A program made the translations under genes and the position numbers. Positions 23,301 through 36,500 of a DNA stretch of 64,000 bases are shown here, in pieces. This DNA is from Hofstenia miamia (lineage: Eukaryota > Xenacoelomorpha > Acoela). The notes beneath the pieces were generated by a model that saw only the letters and a list, made by a program, of their open reading frames with translations, did not search any database and was not told the DNA's origin. The number at the start of each line of letters is the position of its first letter. Position 1 is the stretch's first letter. Location of the stretch: the NCBI GenBank assembly GCA_004352715.1, contig SCFE01000002.1, positions 2,069,094 to 2,133,093 of the forward strand. Direction: 5' to 3'.

Positions 23301-26300
23301 CCATCTAAAAAAGCTTTAGTATTATCGTTTCATGGACCTCCAGGTACTGGAAAAAATTTTGTGGCTAACAAAATTGTTAAAAGCATCTATAAAGAGAATA
23401 TGAAGAGTAGCTTTGTTAAACTATTTCACAAATCAAGAGATTTTGCCCATGACACTCCTGCTAAAATCATTGAATATAAGGTTAGTATATTTATTAAATA
23501 TATCCATGTAATTAAAATTACAAGGTTCACAAATGTGGCTTTTGTATTTCAATTTTATTGCAGCTGCTTTTTCATATTCATTTGAAGTCGTAAACATTTA
23601 ATTTAATTTGGATGGACAAGGATTAGGCCTCATGACTGATTGAACAGGGCTTGACAATTTTGTTTTGCCACGTTTTGCCTTCTTCTGATTCAAATTTAGA
23701 AATTATATATATATATATATATATACGTGTATACCCTTTCAGCTTTGTTCAGGAATAAGAGAATAAATTTTGTTTAACACGTTTCATATTGAAGTACGAC
23801 TCAATTCCACTGTTAATGTCGCAGAATACCGTCTCTAAAGAGAAGAAGAAATCTAAGACAACACCTACTGCTTCTCAGACTCATACTGAAACCAAAGAAG
23901 ACTCAGATATCGAACAACCCGTCCTTACGAAGGTGTCGTAGCTTTTATCCATCATCTGGAACAGTTGATCACACATGCACCACGCCCAGAGAATCATCGA
24001 CGCACTAACTTCCATAATACGCCAACTCAGTCAAATGCAAATGCTTTGGTATCCAACGTCATTGCAACTGACTCGTTCCATTTTCATGATCTCCCACTCG
24101 TTAATCAGCAGATGACTGACACCCTCGCGTTGCTCACGTGTCTAGGAAGAGACCACAGAGAGCTCATGTTACTCTACAACCTCCTCAGAGATTCCACAAG
24201 CTCGACCAGGATAACCGGAGAGATATCTTTTATCGTATACGCATCTTACTATCAGCACAGAGATACGGATGGGATTCTACCATCGCAGCCTCTAAGGATG
24301 TCACGCTGCTCTAACTCGTCATCGACCACTTACTACAGCCGCCATCGTTCCCACAGCGTACATGACCAAAGAAGAAGAAGCAGCCCCGTAAGCAAAATCA
24401 GCTCCTTCAACCTCCAAGGAATAGCTCTCCAGTTTCTCCTATTATAGAGTTTTCACTTTCTTCGCCTGATATTATTTTCTTTGATAGCCAAGTAAGTCCT
24501 GGTTTACCACCAGGCCGCGAGGCTTCCGGTTTGGATGACACTCTCAGTACTATTCTTGCTCCAGATTCTGATTTCGTGGAAGACCTACCGCCATCGCCTT
24601 TAGCCCCAGTAATCGACGCGCTCCTTTCCTCAACTCAAGTATCGCTTTCTACCATTACGGCTATTTCGGAAGAATCACACAATCAGGATCCTATTATCGA
24701 TATTGATTTACTGCAGAAAGTCAATAACATAACAATGCTCCTTCCAGAATCAGCGCAGAGAGGTTTTTTAAATTATTACGTTAAATTATCTCATCTTCCA
24801 GAACGTATCATTATGATGCAACTTGCTCAATTCTTAGCTCGTCATAACATTGTTCTACGGGAAGACGCAGAAGAAGAGGATCAGCAGGATCAGCCAGATG
24901 ATCTAGCAAACGTAAACCTTGACTCGTTTGGTATGGACTTCCCGCATGGTATCTCCGATGAACCAGTCCTATTAGACGCCGACGCAGTACCAGATTACAA
25001 ATTCTCTTCGATCAACATTGATTGGAATAAGCTCGAGGCACATCTCTAAGTTCAGACCATATGTGGTGAAGAAACCGCGTTCCTTTCCGCCTTTGATTCA
25101 CCGACACATCATGGCTAACATCACTGCTCTCCTAGATGTAAAAATCATTGAGAAATCTCCACGCTCGCCATTCTGCTTCAACTGCTTTGCGGTGCCGAAA
25201 TCCAGGAAGAAGATTCGTCTTGTGATTGACTTTAGCCCTGTCACCAAAATACCCATGCATCCGAAATTCTACCTGCCAACTTTTCTTAAAGTAGTTAAAA
25301 CTTTTCGGCCACCAAAGCACAATGTTTTACTGTCGTTATATCTTAAATCTGCTTCCATTCATCTTGACTTGGAAGAAAACCAGAAATATAAAACATGTTT
25401 TTTAGCTCCCAATGGCTCAAGATATAGATTTAACAAACTACCCTTGGGGCTCGCTATCTCTCCTTACTCGTGCCAGATGTTTTATATATACATACTTCTA
25501 CCACTCAAATCTATATGCAGCATGGTATGGGGACATATTGATAATATATTACTAGTTTTCCACATTTCTAAGTATAAAGAGATTAATGAATATCTACGGT
25601 TTCTAGAAGAATGTGGTATAGTTTTTCAAGAAGAAAAATCAATCAGCCAACCAAGTACATCTTCAGAAATCCTAGGTTTTAACTTCGATTTACCCAGCTC
25701 CAGATTATCTCTCACAATAACCAAAAATTACGGTTAAAACCATTCTTTCAATGAACTGGAATAATGTTTATTTTATATTTGAATATGAAGCAAATTCACA
25801 AAGTAATTACTATTGATGCCAGCTGTCACCAGGAGAAAGTCTTTTTTCCATCATGTTTCGCTTTGCATTCACCTCAAAAATATCATCGTCCAAACCAGTA
25901 TCATCCAAGACTAAAGAAAAGGCATTAGGGCACCTCGCATTCGCCTGGCCGATAATCGGCCCATGGGCAGTCATTAAACCACTGTATTTTTCTACAGATA
26001 GGCCTAACCTACTTACACTAGCAAAGTTTTTTTTCATCAAAATGCCACACTTCTATCAATGGAATTTACCTGATCCAAAAAATACCCAGATCTGGTATTC
26101 AGATGCCTCAGATACAGCGCTTGGTATAATTAAAGCAGATAACAACTTTTCACACTCATATTCTTATATTCTACAAGATATAGATGGTCACATATATGGG
26201 AAAGAGATCCAAGCATTAGCAGTAGCAGCATTTTTAGCAACTCCTGGCCGTACAATTTTCATGGATTCTCAGCCTCTATACCATGCAGGTTTAAAACTTA

Positions 26301-27300
26301 AGATAGTGCAATATACCAAATTTAAAATTTCAATTGCGTTAAATTTGTTAATTTTTGTAAAGAATTTAGTTATTAGATGGGTTCACTCTACTGGTAGTCT
26401 GGCAAATGCTCCATCTCGCTTTAGTTCACAATTTTGAAATCTACCTTTGTTTGCTCTTGAATTCCTTTCTAAGCCTCTCCGCACAACTTTAACCCTCATT
26501 GATTAGCATATAAATACCGCCATGACAGGAATTCAATTTAGTTATCCTTTCAGCTTTGTTCAGGAATAAGAGAATAAATTTTGTTTATATATACAGGATC
26601 CGTTTGGACTACCATTTTAAGATTTTTGGATCCAAACCGCATCTTGCCTCAATTTTGGTAACCCAAAACGCTTCATTGCAGTTCTGAGGCTTCTGTCAAA
26701 TATATTGAAGGTTGCTACGCAATCCATATTGGTACATTTTTTGGTATTTTTTCTACTTTTTAAAATATACATTTTGAACTAATAACGCCTCTAATTATTT
26801 CAGAATAGCACTTAAATTTGTAAAAAAAATTGTGCTGTAAATGGACCTATAATGAATTATTGAATGCGAATGCCGTATTTTGCAGTACTCCTTCTATGAT
26901 ACCCATGTCATTAAGCACGAAATTTGAGGTTTAATATGTTTGCTTGGCGGTAGAATAGACCGGTTTCCATTACAAATCATCTTCAGTATAGCCTTAATGC
27001 GGTAATAGTTTTACAATTACTACGCTATATAAATTAATTTTGCATGCACTTCTAAAATAAATTTGTTGTTTATTTAATAGTTGATGTTTCCTTTAGCTTC
27101 CTCAATGTAGATTGCTTCGTCGATTTTTGGATAGTTTGATCTTCGTAGTATATAGAAATTGTCTTCTCTTGCAGTATATTTCTGTAAATATATTTCTAAT
27201 CTTAGATGTCCACTTGGATGTTCTTTTATTCTGCTCCCTAGATTTCTTAGAGTTTCTCCGATATATGATTTTTCACAATCATCACATTGGTATTTATACT

Positions 27301-27335
<35 letters not shown>

Positions 27336-30300
27336 GATAAGTGCGGTGCGGTAATACCGTGGTATGCCGCGGTAGCAATTTGCACAGTTGCGTGATTAGC
27401 GGTAGAATTAAAACAACTTGCGGTGGCATAAAAGTTATACAGATAATTTTTTTGTCTTAGGATTTAAAATCTCTAAATATTTCTCAAAACAATTGTTTCT
27501 GAATCAAAACTAAGAGATTTCACATACAAAATATTAAAAGTAGTTTTTACATATTTCATTGAAAATTTGATTCTACCCTAATAAAATTGAATGAAATTAC
27601 AAAATACCTAAGAAATTGTCCTTACACTTTTCTACGAATGATCCATAATCCTGAAAAAATAATTCAGAAATATGAATATTTTCATACGAATATAAAAGTG
27701 GCGATTGTTGATGTATACCGCGGTAAAATTTCATTTATTGCGGTGATTTGCGGTAAAAAAGCCGACATTGCGGTGGTTAGAGGTGAAGTTTTTTTTCTGC
27801 AGTGTCAATAATTTTGAAAAACCTGTACCGCGCTCATCTCTAATATATATATATATATATACAGGGTGTAACAAAAGTAACGCAAAATCTTGGAACGACT
27901 TAATTTTAAATCATACTTTTAAGTTCGTTCAGAATCTATGATTANNNNNNNNNNNNNNNNNNNNNNNNNNNNNNNNNNNNNNNNNNNNNNNNNNNNNNNN
28001 NNNNNNNNNNNNNNNNNNNNNNNNNNNNNNNNNNNNNNNNNNNNNNNNNNNNNNNNNNNNNNNNNNNNNNNNNNNNNNNNNNNNNNNNNNNNNNNNNNNN
28101 NNNNNNNNNNNNNNNNNNNNNNNNNNNNNNNNNNNNNNNNNNNNNNNNNNNNNNNNNNNNNNNNNNNNNNNNNNNNNNNNNNNNNNNNNNNNNNNNNNNN
28201 NNNNNNNNNNNNNNNNNNNNNNNNNNNNNNNNNNNNNNNNNNNNNNNNNNNNNNNNNNNNNNNNNNNNNNNNNNNNNNNNNNNNNNNNNNNNNNNNNNNN
28301 NNNNNNNNNNNNNNNNNNNNNNNNNNNNNNNNNNNNNNNNNNNNNNNNNNNNNNNNNNNNNNNNNNNNNNNNNNNNNNNNNNNNNNNNNNNNNNNNNNNN
28401 NNNNNNNNNNNNNNNNNNNNNNNNNNNNNNNNNNNNNNNNNNNNNNNNNNNNNNNNNNNNNNNNNNNNNNNNNNNNNNNNNNNNNNNNNNNNNNNNNNNN
28501 NNNNNNNNNNNNNNNNNNNNNNNNNNNNNNNNNNNNNNNNNNNNNNNNNNNNNNNNNNNNNNNNNNNNNNNNNNNNNNNNNNNNNNNNNNNNNNNNNNNN
28601 NNNNNNNNNNNNNNNNNNNNNNNNNNNNNNNNNNNNNNNNNNNNNNNNNNNNNNNNNNNNNNNATACTAGCCATTTGCTGCTTTTCAAATAATTATATTC
28701 TTCATTTGATGCAAAATATTTATTATTTATTTTTAAGTCGGGGTTACTCTACCAGTCAACGGACTGAAGAGTGGGTGGCAACAGATCAGCTCTGGCACTT
28801 ACCCCTAGAAGTGTGCTGCCGGCTTAATCATGCTTGTCCTCTGGCGACCCCTGGCACGCAGAGTGCTGATCTGTGTTGAGTCTGATCAGCAGAGAGTGAA
28901 GCCGAAGGCCGAGCTTCATGAGAGGGTTGCGCCTCTCTACAGCTTTCGCCAACCAAGGCTACTAACTGAGGTAACTCGTGAGCACCTACCGTCTGCCTGA
29001 AACCCATGACAGAGCAAAGCTCCCTCATAGGTAAGGCTCAGCAAATGCTGGCCTAGGCCTATCTAGAGGCCAGAGACAGAGGAAAATCCTCTGTATAACT
29101 GCCCGCGTAGACGCACTCTACGGCTCTGGGCATAGACGTCGCCGTCTGCTCAACAGAACAGACAGTCTCACATCATCATCACCGCCTCCATATGTGCAAA
29201 GCACACATGGCTGCACCTTCTTATACCCTATTGTTTAACGTCCACTTTAGGTTCGGGACTCCGCAAAGCGACGCGCCCATCAAGTATTGGCTCAGCGTCT
29301 CCGCCTATCCAGGAACCACCACATGGAGGTTACTTTCCAGGACGATTCAGGCATAGCCCTTGGGTTCCCCAATCAGATGTAGTTTTTTTTGCACATTATG
29401 TGCAATTAAAACACTTAAAATTTTTAGTTTTTTCTGAATGAGATGTTTTATACAGGTCATTTCTGACACAAACTGCAAGCTTCTTTAGATGAGTTTCACT
29501 TTTTGGATGTGCAAACTTGACATTTTGCTGGATTTTTAAGGTTCTCCTCATTTGAAATAGAAGTAGATAATGAAAGTCTCTGAAACCCCATTGTGTAAAC
29601 AGCATGTTGAACAGCCAGTGTTAAATGTACGTTTTCATGTAATCTTATTTGGATTAACCTTACGTTAGCAGGTATATTCTTCAACTGCAGCATCCATTCT
29701 GTCTGTGCCACCTTCTCTTTTGTTGTAGTCTAAAATCATTATAGGCTTTTTGTGAGCCTCTATAGAAATAGTATCATGATGATGCATTGTGCTCAACAAT
29801 ATTACTGATCTATTTTTCTTTGGAACATATGGGCATACTGTAATCTTGCTGGCATGATCAAATAAAAAATTGGATGACAGTGGAGTGCTTAGTCTTGACT
29901 TCTTCTACAAGTTGTGAAATTCCTTGTGGTTTGCTCTAAGTGTACCTAGAATAGAAAGATTTTTCCAATAGCAGTACTATAAGCTCATGAGAGGTAAAAA
30001 AGTTGTCCATTGTTATATTCCTCCGTGTATTGTAATATGGTTGAAATGTCCATGACACTAGTGTCTGTAGGTGAGTCATTACTTATATCATTATCATCTT
30101 CTTCACTTTGTTCTTGATAATATTTCATTAATTGACCAAGAGGTGATGTTTATGAATGTCTCATTTTCAGAAAAGCAGTGAAAAGGTTAAGTTGAAGTTA
30201 TTTTGCAGTTGGTTTTATAATATAAAAATTTGTAGTGATAACTGTAAAGTTCGGCAAAATAACACTGTTCTAGAAAATGTAGACAAATGGCATTTAAAAA

Positions 30301-30475
30301 TTGTATTTTTCAAAACACTTGAAAATATTGTTTATACCAATATATCAAAATATCATGGTAACACATGTTACAAAATATTGACTGAGTCAAAATATTTAAC
30401 AAATTCAATCAGTTCTCCCACTGTAATATTAATATAATATTTCAATTCTACAAAATGTAGGCAAATAGTAGTTTG

Positions 30476-30516
<41 letters not shown>

Positions 30517-33500
30517 TAATTCTTCGATACAAACACAAATATTATATGAACTAATCTTCTTACATTTACTTTCTGAATCAGTAAAGCACACATAATCATA
30601 GAGATTCACTTTGCATAATCCATTAATAGGATGTTAAGATATACTAAGTCATATAAATGGAATTGGATAGCAATTGGTAAATTATTTAAATTAAATATAC
30701 GACTATATCCTGTGCTATATTTTTTGATTTTTTGTAGTACAATATGTAATTAGATTTTCTTTCTTTATTTAGTGAATATTTAAACTAAAGGTTAATATCT
30801 AAAATTTATCAATTTAATGATTGTATAAATATTTTAGAAATTATGAGGAAATAGAAATTGATAACATATTTTGAATGAAATCATAAAAAATATTGAGTAG
30901 TAAAAATAATATGAGATGCATTCATGATAAGGAGAAGAAAATTTTTTAACCTTAGACATATCTCTGAAGGAAGACAATAAAATATCTCAAACATCTAGCA
31001 TATAATGGAATGAAAAGCGCTCCATGTCATCATACTTAAAAAAAGTCCCAAGTCTAAATGAGTACACATGTATTTACGGCAATAAATTTGCCTGACAACT
31101 AATAATATGTCAAAAATCAAGATCCTGTTGGTGAAGATGAAAAATTCAAGAAAATACATATTATGTCATGAGCATATATAAAGAACTCGATGAGGAATTG
31201 GTATTGAAGAAATTTGAAGGAATGTAGTAAAATTGTGTCTCATCAGGGATCTGTAAATTTCATGAACCATTTGACGAAAAAGTTAATCTTGCAGTTTTCC
31301 AAAAAGGACAGTTTAAAAAAATTTTTTTTTTATTTTAAATCAGATTCCATTTTTTCTAGTAAACTAGAAAATGTTTCTTCAAGAATTTTTTTAAACGTTC
31401 ATTTGCCACAAATTTCAATATGCTTTTCATATTAAAAAATTAGAGGTCTGTTATTATAAATGATTTTGACAGAATTATATGCAAATGGGAATTTCAGAAT
31501 AAATATTGGTGGGACGAACTGTCTGTAGAAAAATAGCAATTTTCATTCTTTTAATGAAATGATAGACTTTGTAGAGGCCATAATTGTTTTTGCCTCAATA
31601 ATAAATCAGATTTAGTAAAACACCAAATATATTATTGCTGTTGTTTCAATGACTTTATGCTCACATTTTTTTATCTTATTAAAAACAAAGTTTATATTTA
31701 TTTAGAATTCATAACTCAAGTGTTAAACTACAGTGTTCTTTTACAAGTTGTTTGAAAAAAAAATTGGATCACATTTTCGCTTTTCTCAAGCTTTATGTTG
31801 TCCATTAACTATTGATAGCTATCTTCACTAAAAGAATTAAAAGGAAATTCATTGTAAACACATTGTAGGCTAAATTTAGACCAGCTCTCTGTTAGTGGCA
31901 TTCTTTTAAGAACTTTGTTGATTAGAATTTGTTTACATTTAAAGTGTTTTTGATCAAAGTTAAAAGTTAGATAAAACGAATGCTACATGATTTTTTTAAT
32001 TTAGNNNNNNNNNNNNNNNNNNNNNCAAGCTTTATGTTGTCCATTAACTATTGATAGCTATCTTCACTAAAAGAATTAAAAGGAAATTCATTGTAAACAC
32101 ATTGTAGGCTAAATTTAGACCAGCTCTCTGTTAGTGGCATTCTTTTAAGAACTTTGTTGATTAGAATTTGTTTACATTTAAAGTGTTTTTGATCAAAGTT
32201 AAAAGTTAGATAAAACGAATGCTACATGATTTTTTTAATTTAGAAACATGGAGTCGCTGCTTTAATGTACATGTGTGTCAATATCGTTGGCGGCACTGCT
32301 CAAGTTGGGTGAATAAAAAATTAAATGCCAGACAAAAAATTAGCTTTTCTCTAATTTGCATAAAATTGATAATTTATTACACCTTTAGTAATTTTTTGAC
32401 ATCAAAGAAGATATTTATTGATGCATATTAGACGACCTTCTACCACTCATAAAAATAAATTCTTAATAAATTCTTGGCTAGCAAAGTGCATGACATTTTG
32501 AGAAGTCCTTTTTCATTTTAATTTTTCATTTCCTCTAAAACTGATTGCAGTCATTTCGATTTTCATAAAAATTAATTGGACTGTGAATTCTATTTGTTCC
32601 CCTCTCATTTGCATAGATTATAATGTTCCATTCACTTATTAAAAATATAAAATTCGAAATCATCTACTGTTAATTTTAAATGAAAGAAAGATTTCCCCTT
32701 CAGCAGTAACTGGCAATTAATTGTGAGAATTGTTATAGCTGTCGTTTTTCTTTGGATGCATTGCGCTAAGCTATTGACAACGACGAAATTTCTATTAAGC
32801 TAAAATATTAAATATTCAAGGCCAAAATTCATTTTGTTTCATTTATTGTATTTGTTTAATAAATAGCAAATAGCATCACGTTTAAATCTGAAACATTAAT
32901 GAATTTATTGTTTTATACGACTCTGTAGATAATGAACACAGATGTTATAAATTATCGCCACACATATTCAAATCATTTTGGATGGCTTACAGTGGGGAAA
33001 CATAATATTTATGTTTTCACAAATGGATTAAATTAGTCCACGCTCTGTTGGACCTATTGAATAAAGTTAAAAATAAGTTACTGCATATGGTTGATTTGAC
33101 ACAAAAGAGCTTCTAGGTTTGAAGTAACAACAATTTAAACATTAATTCATTATCTATCAATAACAGGCTTAGGCTGATTAAGACAACATTTTTATGTATA
33201 TCTATCAATCTATTGAATTATTGCTAGTGATTATAAACTGATTTCAAACTCTAGGCAAACTATTAGTGGCAATTCAAAATATAAAATGTAATTTAAATAA
33301 ATCGAATTGCCAAATTATTAAAAATGAAATATATTAATGCTAAAAGCAGTGTGCGTTGCACTATTGGTTCTTCAAGGAATTATTGTGTTTCAATTACTTC
33401 TTCTGTGAAAGAGCAGATTTTTGCTACACTTCTTAACAATTTCAAAATTCACTTAAATTGTAAGGCTTTTGGTTAAAGAAAACCAAAGGATAAAAAAGTG

Positions 33501-36500
33501 TCAATATACAAGAAAAAAAGCAAAATCAAAATATAGTAGACCAGTAGATGGTGTAGATTTGTATGAGGAGTAACACAAACTAAGCAATGACGGTGATAGA
33601 CTACATATCATCAGGGCCTTCTAAATATACACGGCCGTGCTAGTTGCAAAGACCTTTAAAAATTGGGGGCCGATGTAATTTGGAAATTAAGTCAAGCTTA
33701 CCTCATCCACTTGTATTAATCTTGTAATAATGCTCTGAATATATAATTAATTGATTAACCCCGATGCTTATTGAAAATAATTGCCCTGACAACACAGCAG
33801 GAGGTGCTCCATTGATGCTCGTTTCTACGTGCAAGCGGGGTTGTGGTTAATTGAGTGCTTATTACGCTACAGATTAGTTTGTCGTCGCTCTTTTCCTACT
33901 ATGGGCAAGCGATGCTGTGTGCCCAACTGCAAGAGTGGATATTTAACAGGAACTTATCATTCTATGTTCTCGTTTCCTAAGAAGAATTTGGACTTACATA
34001 AGAAATGGTTAATGGCTATCTGTCGCAAAAACTTTTCACCAACAACTCACTCATTTGTTTGTGCATTGCATTTTGATGAAAAACTATTTCGATTTACTCA
34101 GTGTGGACTTAAAAAGTTGGACTTTTCAAGAAACCCAGTTCCAACAATATTCCAATTCCCTAAAAGTATTCTACCAACATTAGTTCCCACTCGAAAAAAA
34201 CCAACAGAAAGGCTTTTACAAGAAGACCAACTTCCAATTTTTCTTGAAAAAGACTCAATGCCTGATTTTTCCAAATTAAAAGTTATAGCTAGTGAATTGA
34301 TGCCTGAAAATTGGAAAGTTGATGTTGAAATTGATTTTTCTCTAATAAGATATTACCTTATTTCTAGTGGAGATGAGCCTATAATCAAAGCATCAATCGT
34401 TATCAATGAAAATTTAAAGGTAAAGATTTGTGTTAATGGTTCCCCCATTTCTCTTCCTATGTGGTTGCGCAACTCCCCTGGATGTATAGCTAACAAAAGA
34501 AGTGTTGTACAAGGATTATTTACTTATGTAATAAACTTTTTAGAAGAAACACGTAATAATGACTCTTACTCAATACTTGATGCATTTAATAATCTTCGTT
34601 ATAAATCTGGCAAAAGAATGAATGAGCCATATTCCATTGAAATACTTAGATTTGCATTAGTACTCAGATATACTTCTTTGGCTGCATATAAATATGTCAG
34701 AAAATTTATACCACTTATCCTCATACTAGGACTCTGGCAAAAATTGTTTCTGGGAGTTTGGATGCCTTTAAACTGTTAAAAAATCTTATCGAAAATGAAA
34801 AATTTTCATCAGATTGCATCATCATCCTAGACGAAATGATTTTGCAAAAGTAAGTAAAATTTGATGGTAATACTATTATTTATTAAACTTTTCTCTTTAT
34901 GGTTTCATGTTTTAAATTCGAAAACGATTTAAATCCTCTTCACGCAGGAAATTCAGTTGTAATTGGAGATGGTAAAATCAATTTTTTGAGAGAAATTGCA
35001 GATTTCGTATGATGGAAGTGAGCTTAATGAAGATGAAAAAGAGGTGGCTGTCTATATTGGGGGATATTTAACAAAGAAATTATTGAATGGAAAATTCAGC
35101 AAATGTAAAGAAATTCTTTCTCTACCAACAACTAGTTATGTGACTTATGCAAATAATTTAGATCGTGGAGGTTTGCTTCTTCCACCAGAAGATTTACAAA
35201 GTATGGTTTTTGAAGCTTTTTCTTGTTTGGGGGCGAATTATCATGCATTGATTCAAAATAGACATTTGCGTTTATTATCAGTCAAAGTACTACGAAAGCA
35301 TGTCAAGACAGAATTAGTTGGGTGCAGTGTACATCAAGAAGGAAATTTAAAAAGTGTCTTTATGACTATTGTAAATATTTTTTTCAACAATTATAGAAAG
35401 ATGTTGAATGATTCTCAAAGAAAAAGCCAGGTTGCGACTTTCAAGCGTCAAAAACGATTAAAAAATGTGTAGTTCGTGAAATAGATTTTGCTTTTAATAC
35501 TGAATTTGTTTTTATTAATATTTGTTTAATATTTTTCTATAATTGTATTCAAAACCAATTTAATTTATCGGCCCCCAATTTTTCTTTAGACAAAGCAACT
35601 GGCATGGCCGTGTATATTTAGAAGGCCCTGATAGCACTAAGAATCGGTTTTCCTATGCTATCGAATGACAAAAATATTTTGCAAAAAAAATATTTCGTGT
35701 ACTGCATTCATTTGTTGTGAAGCTAATTTACAGGAATGCTTGTAATACAATTCAACTCTTTGTTTACACATTGGAATTGAATTGAACTATTCAATTGCAA
35801 TTGAACGAATTTTGGTTTGAGGGGGAGCCATATTTACTACTTAGCTTTTTAACCAACTAAAAATACATTTACCGTTAAATTATACAATTTAAGGAGGTTA
35901 TTTCTGAAAGGTTTATCTTAGGAAAGAGGCAACTGCCTCCTCCCACCCACCCCGCTTCCACCACCACAGGAAGTATTAGCACAATGCATAATATAAAACG
36001 GCAAAATATAAACAAAAAATTAAAGTTCGTATTCCCAGAGTTGAAATTTGCAAATTTTTCAGCCTTTCCCGGAACAAGATGCAGACTTTTCCAAATTATT
36101 GAATTTCTATACTTAAGAAAATGCAAATTTTAGACTAATACAAATATTAAAACATATAAAGTACGAAACTTGATTGTGAGTTGTATCTTTATACATGGCT
36201 TAGCTATATTTTAACGATAACTCTAAATAGACCTGCATTTTAATGTTATTACGAAATCTTTCTGTATGGAGAAGTAATGGCAAATTGTACTGCTGCTTTC
36301 CTATAGAGGAAATATTTGTTGGATTTTGGGGCAATTTGCGTTTTACTTACCCATATATTTTGTTGAGATCTCAAGGTGAATAAAACGCAAATCTTCCCAA
36401 AATCTATCAAATATTTCCTCTACAATGTCATTGCTTCAACATACAGAAGGATTTCGAAGCGACATAAAAATGCAGGGCTTTTAGCGCAATCATTAAACAT

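Larger units (their letters stand above)
23735..26587 (+). mobile_element. Compact RT-RNase H retroelement, copy 2, torsin intron 3
   Basis: Perfect 42-bp direct repeats at 23735-23776 and 26546-26587 (starting CCTTTCAGCTTTGTTCAGG and containing AATAAA) bound 2853 bp inserted at a (TA)n tract. TATAC on both sides may be a 5-bp target duplication. Inside are a short ORF1 region, a broken polymerase in three frames with RT and RNase H, and nothing resembling integrase or recombinase. It is clearly homologous to but divergent from copy 1. Confidence 0.75.
33610..35632 (+). mobile_element. P-element-like (THAP) DNA transposon, internally deleted
   Basis: Inverted repeats of about 65 bp (33610-33674 and 35567-35632) begin ATCAGGGCCTTCTAAATATA and end in GGGGGCCGAT. 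Between them is a THAP transposase missing its middle. No clear 8-bp duplication is visible. It sits in torsin intron 3 on the same strand. Confidence 0.9.

Noticed and set aside
27919-28879. Long frames across the 719-bp gap
   Set aside because: They consist of Ns; no sequence supports them.
28735-29375. Ribosomal or tRNA origin of the GC-rich island
   Set aside because: No conserved rRNA segment or cloverleaf could be recognised.
33610-35632. 8-bp target duplication of the P-like element
   Set aside because: Flanking octamers do not match at any plausible boundary.
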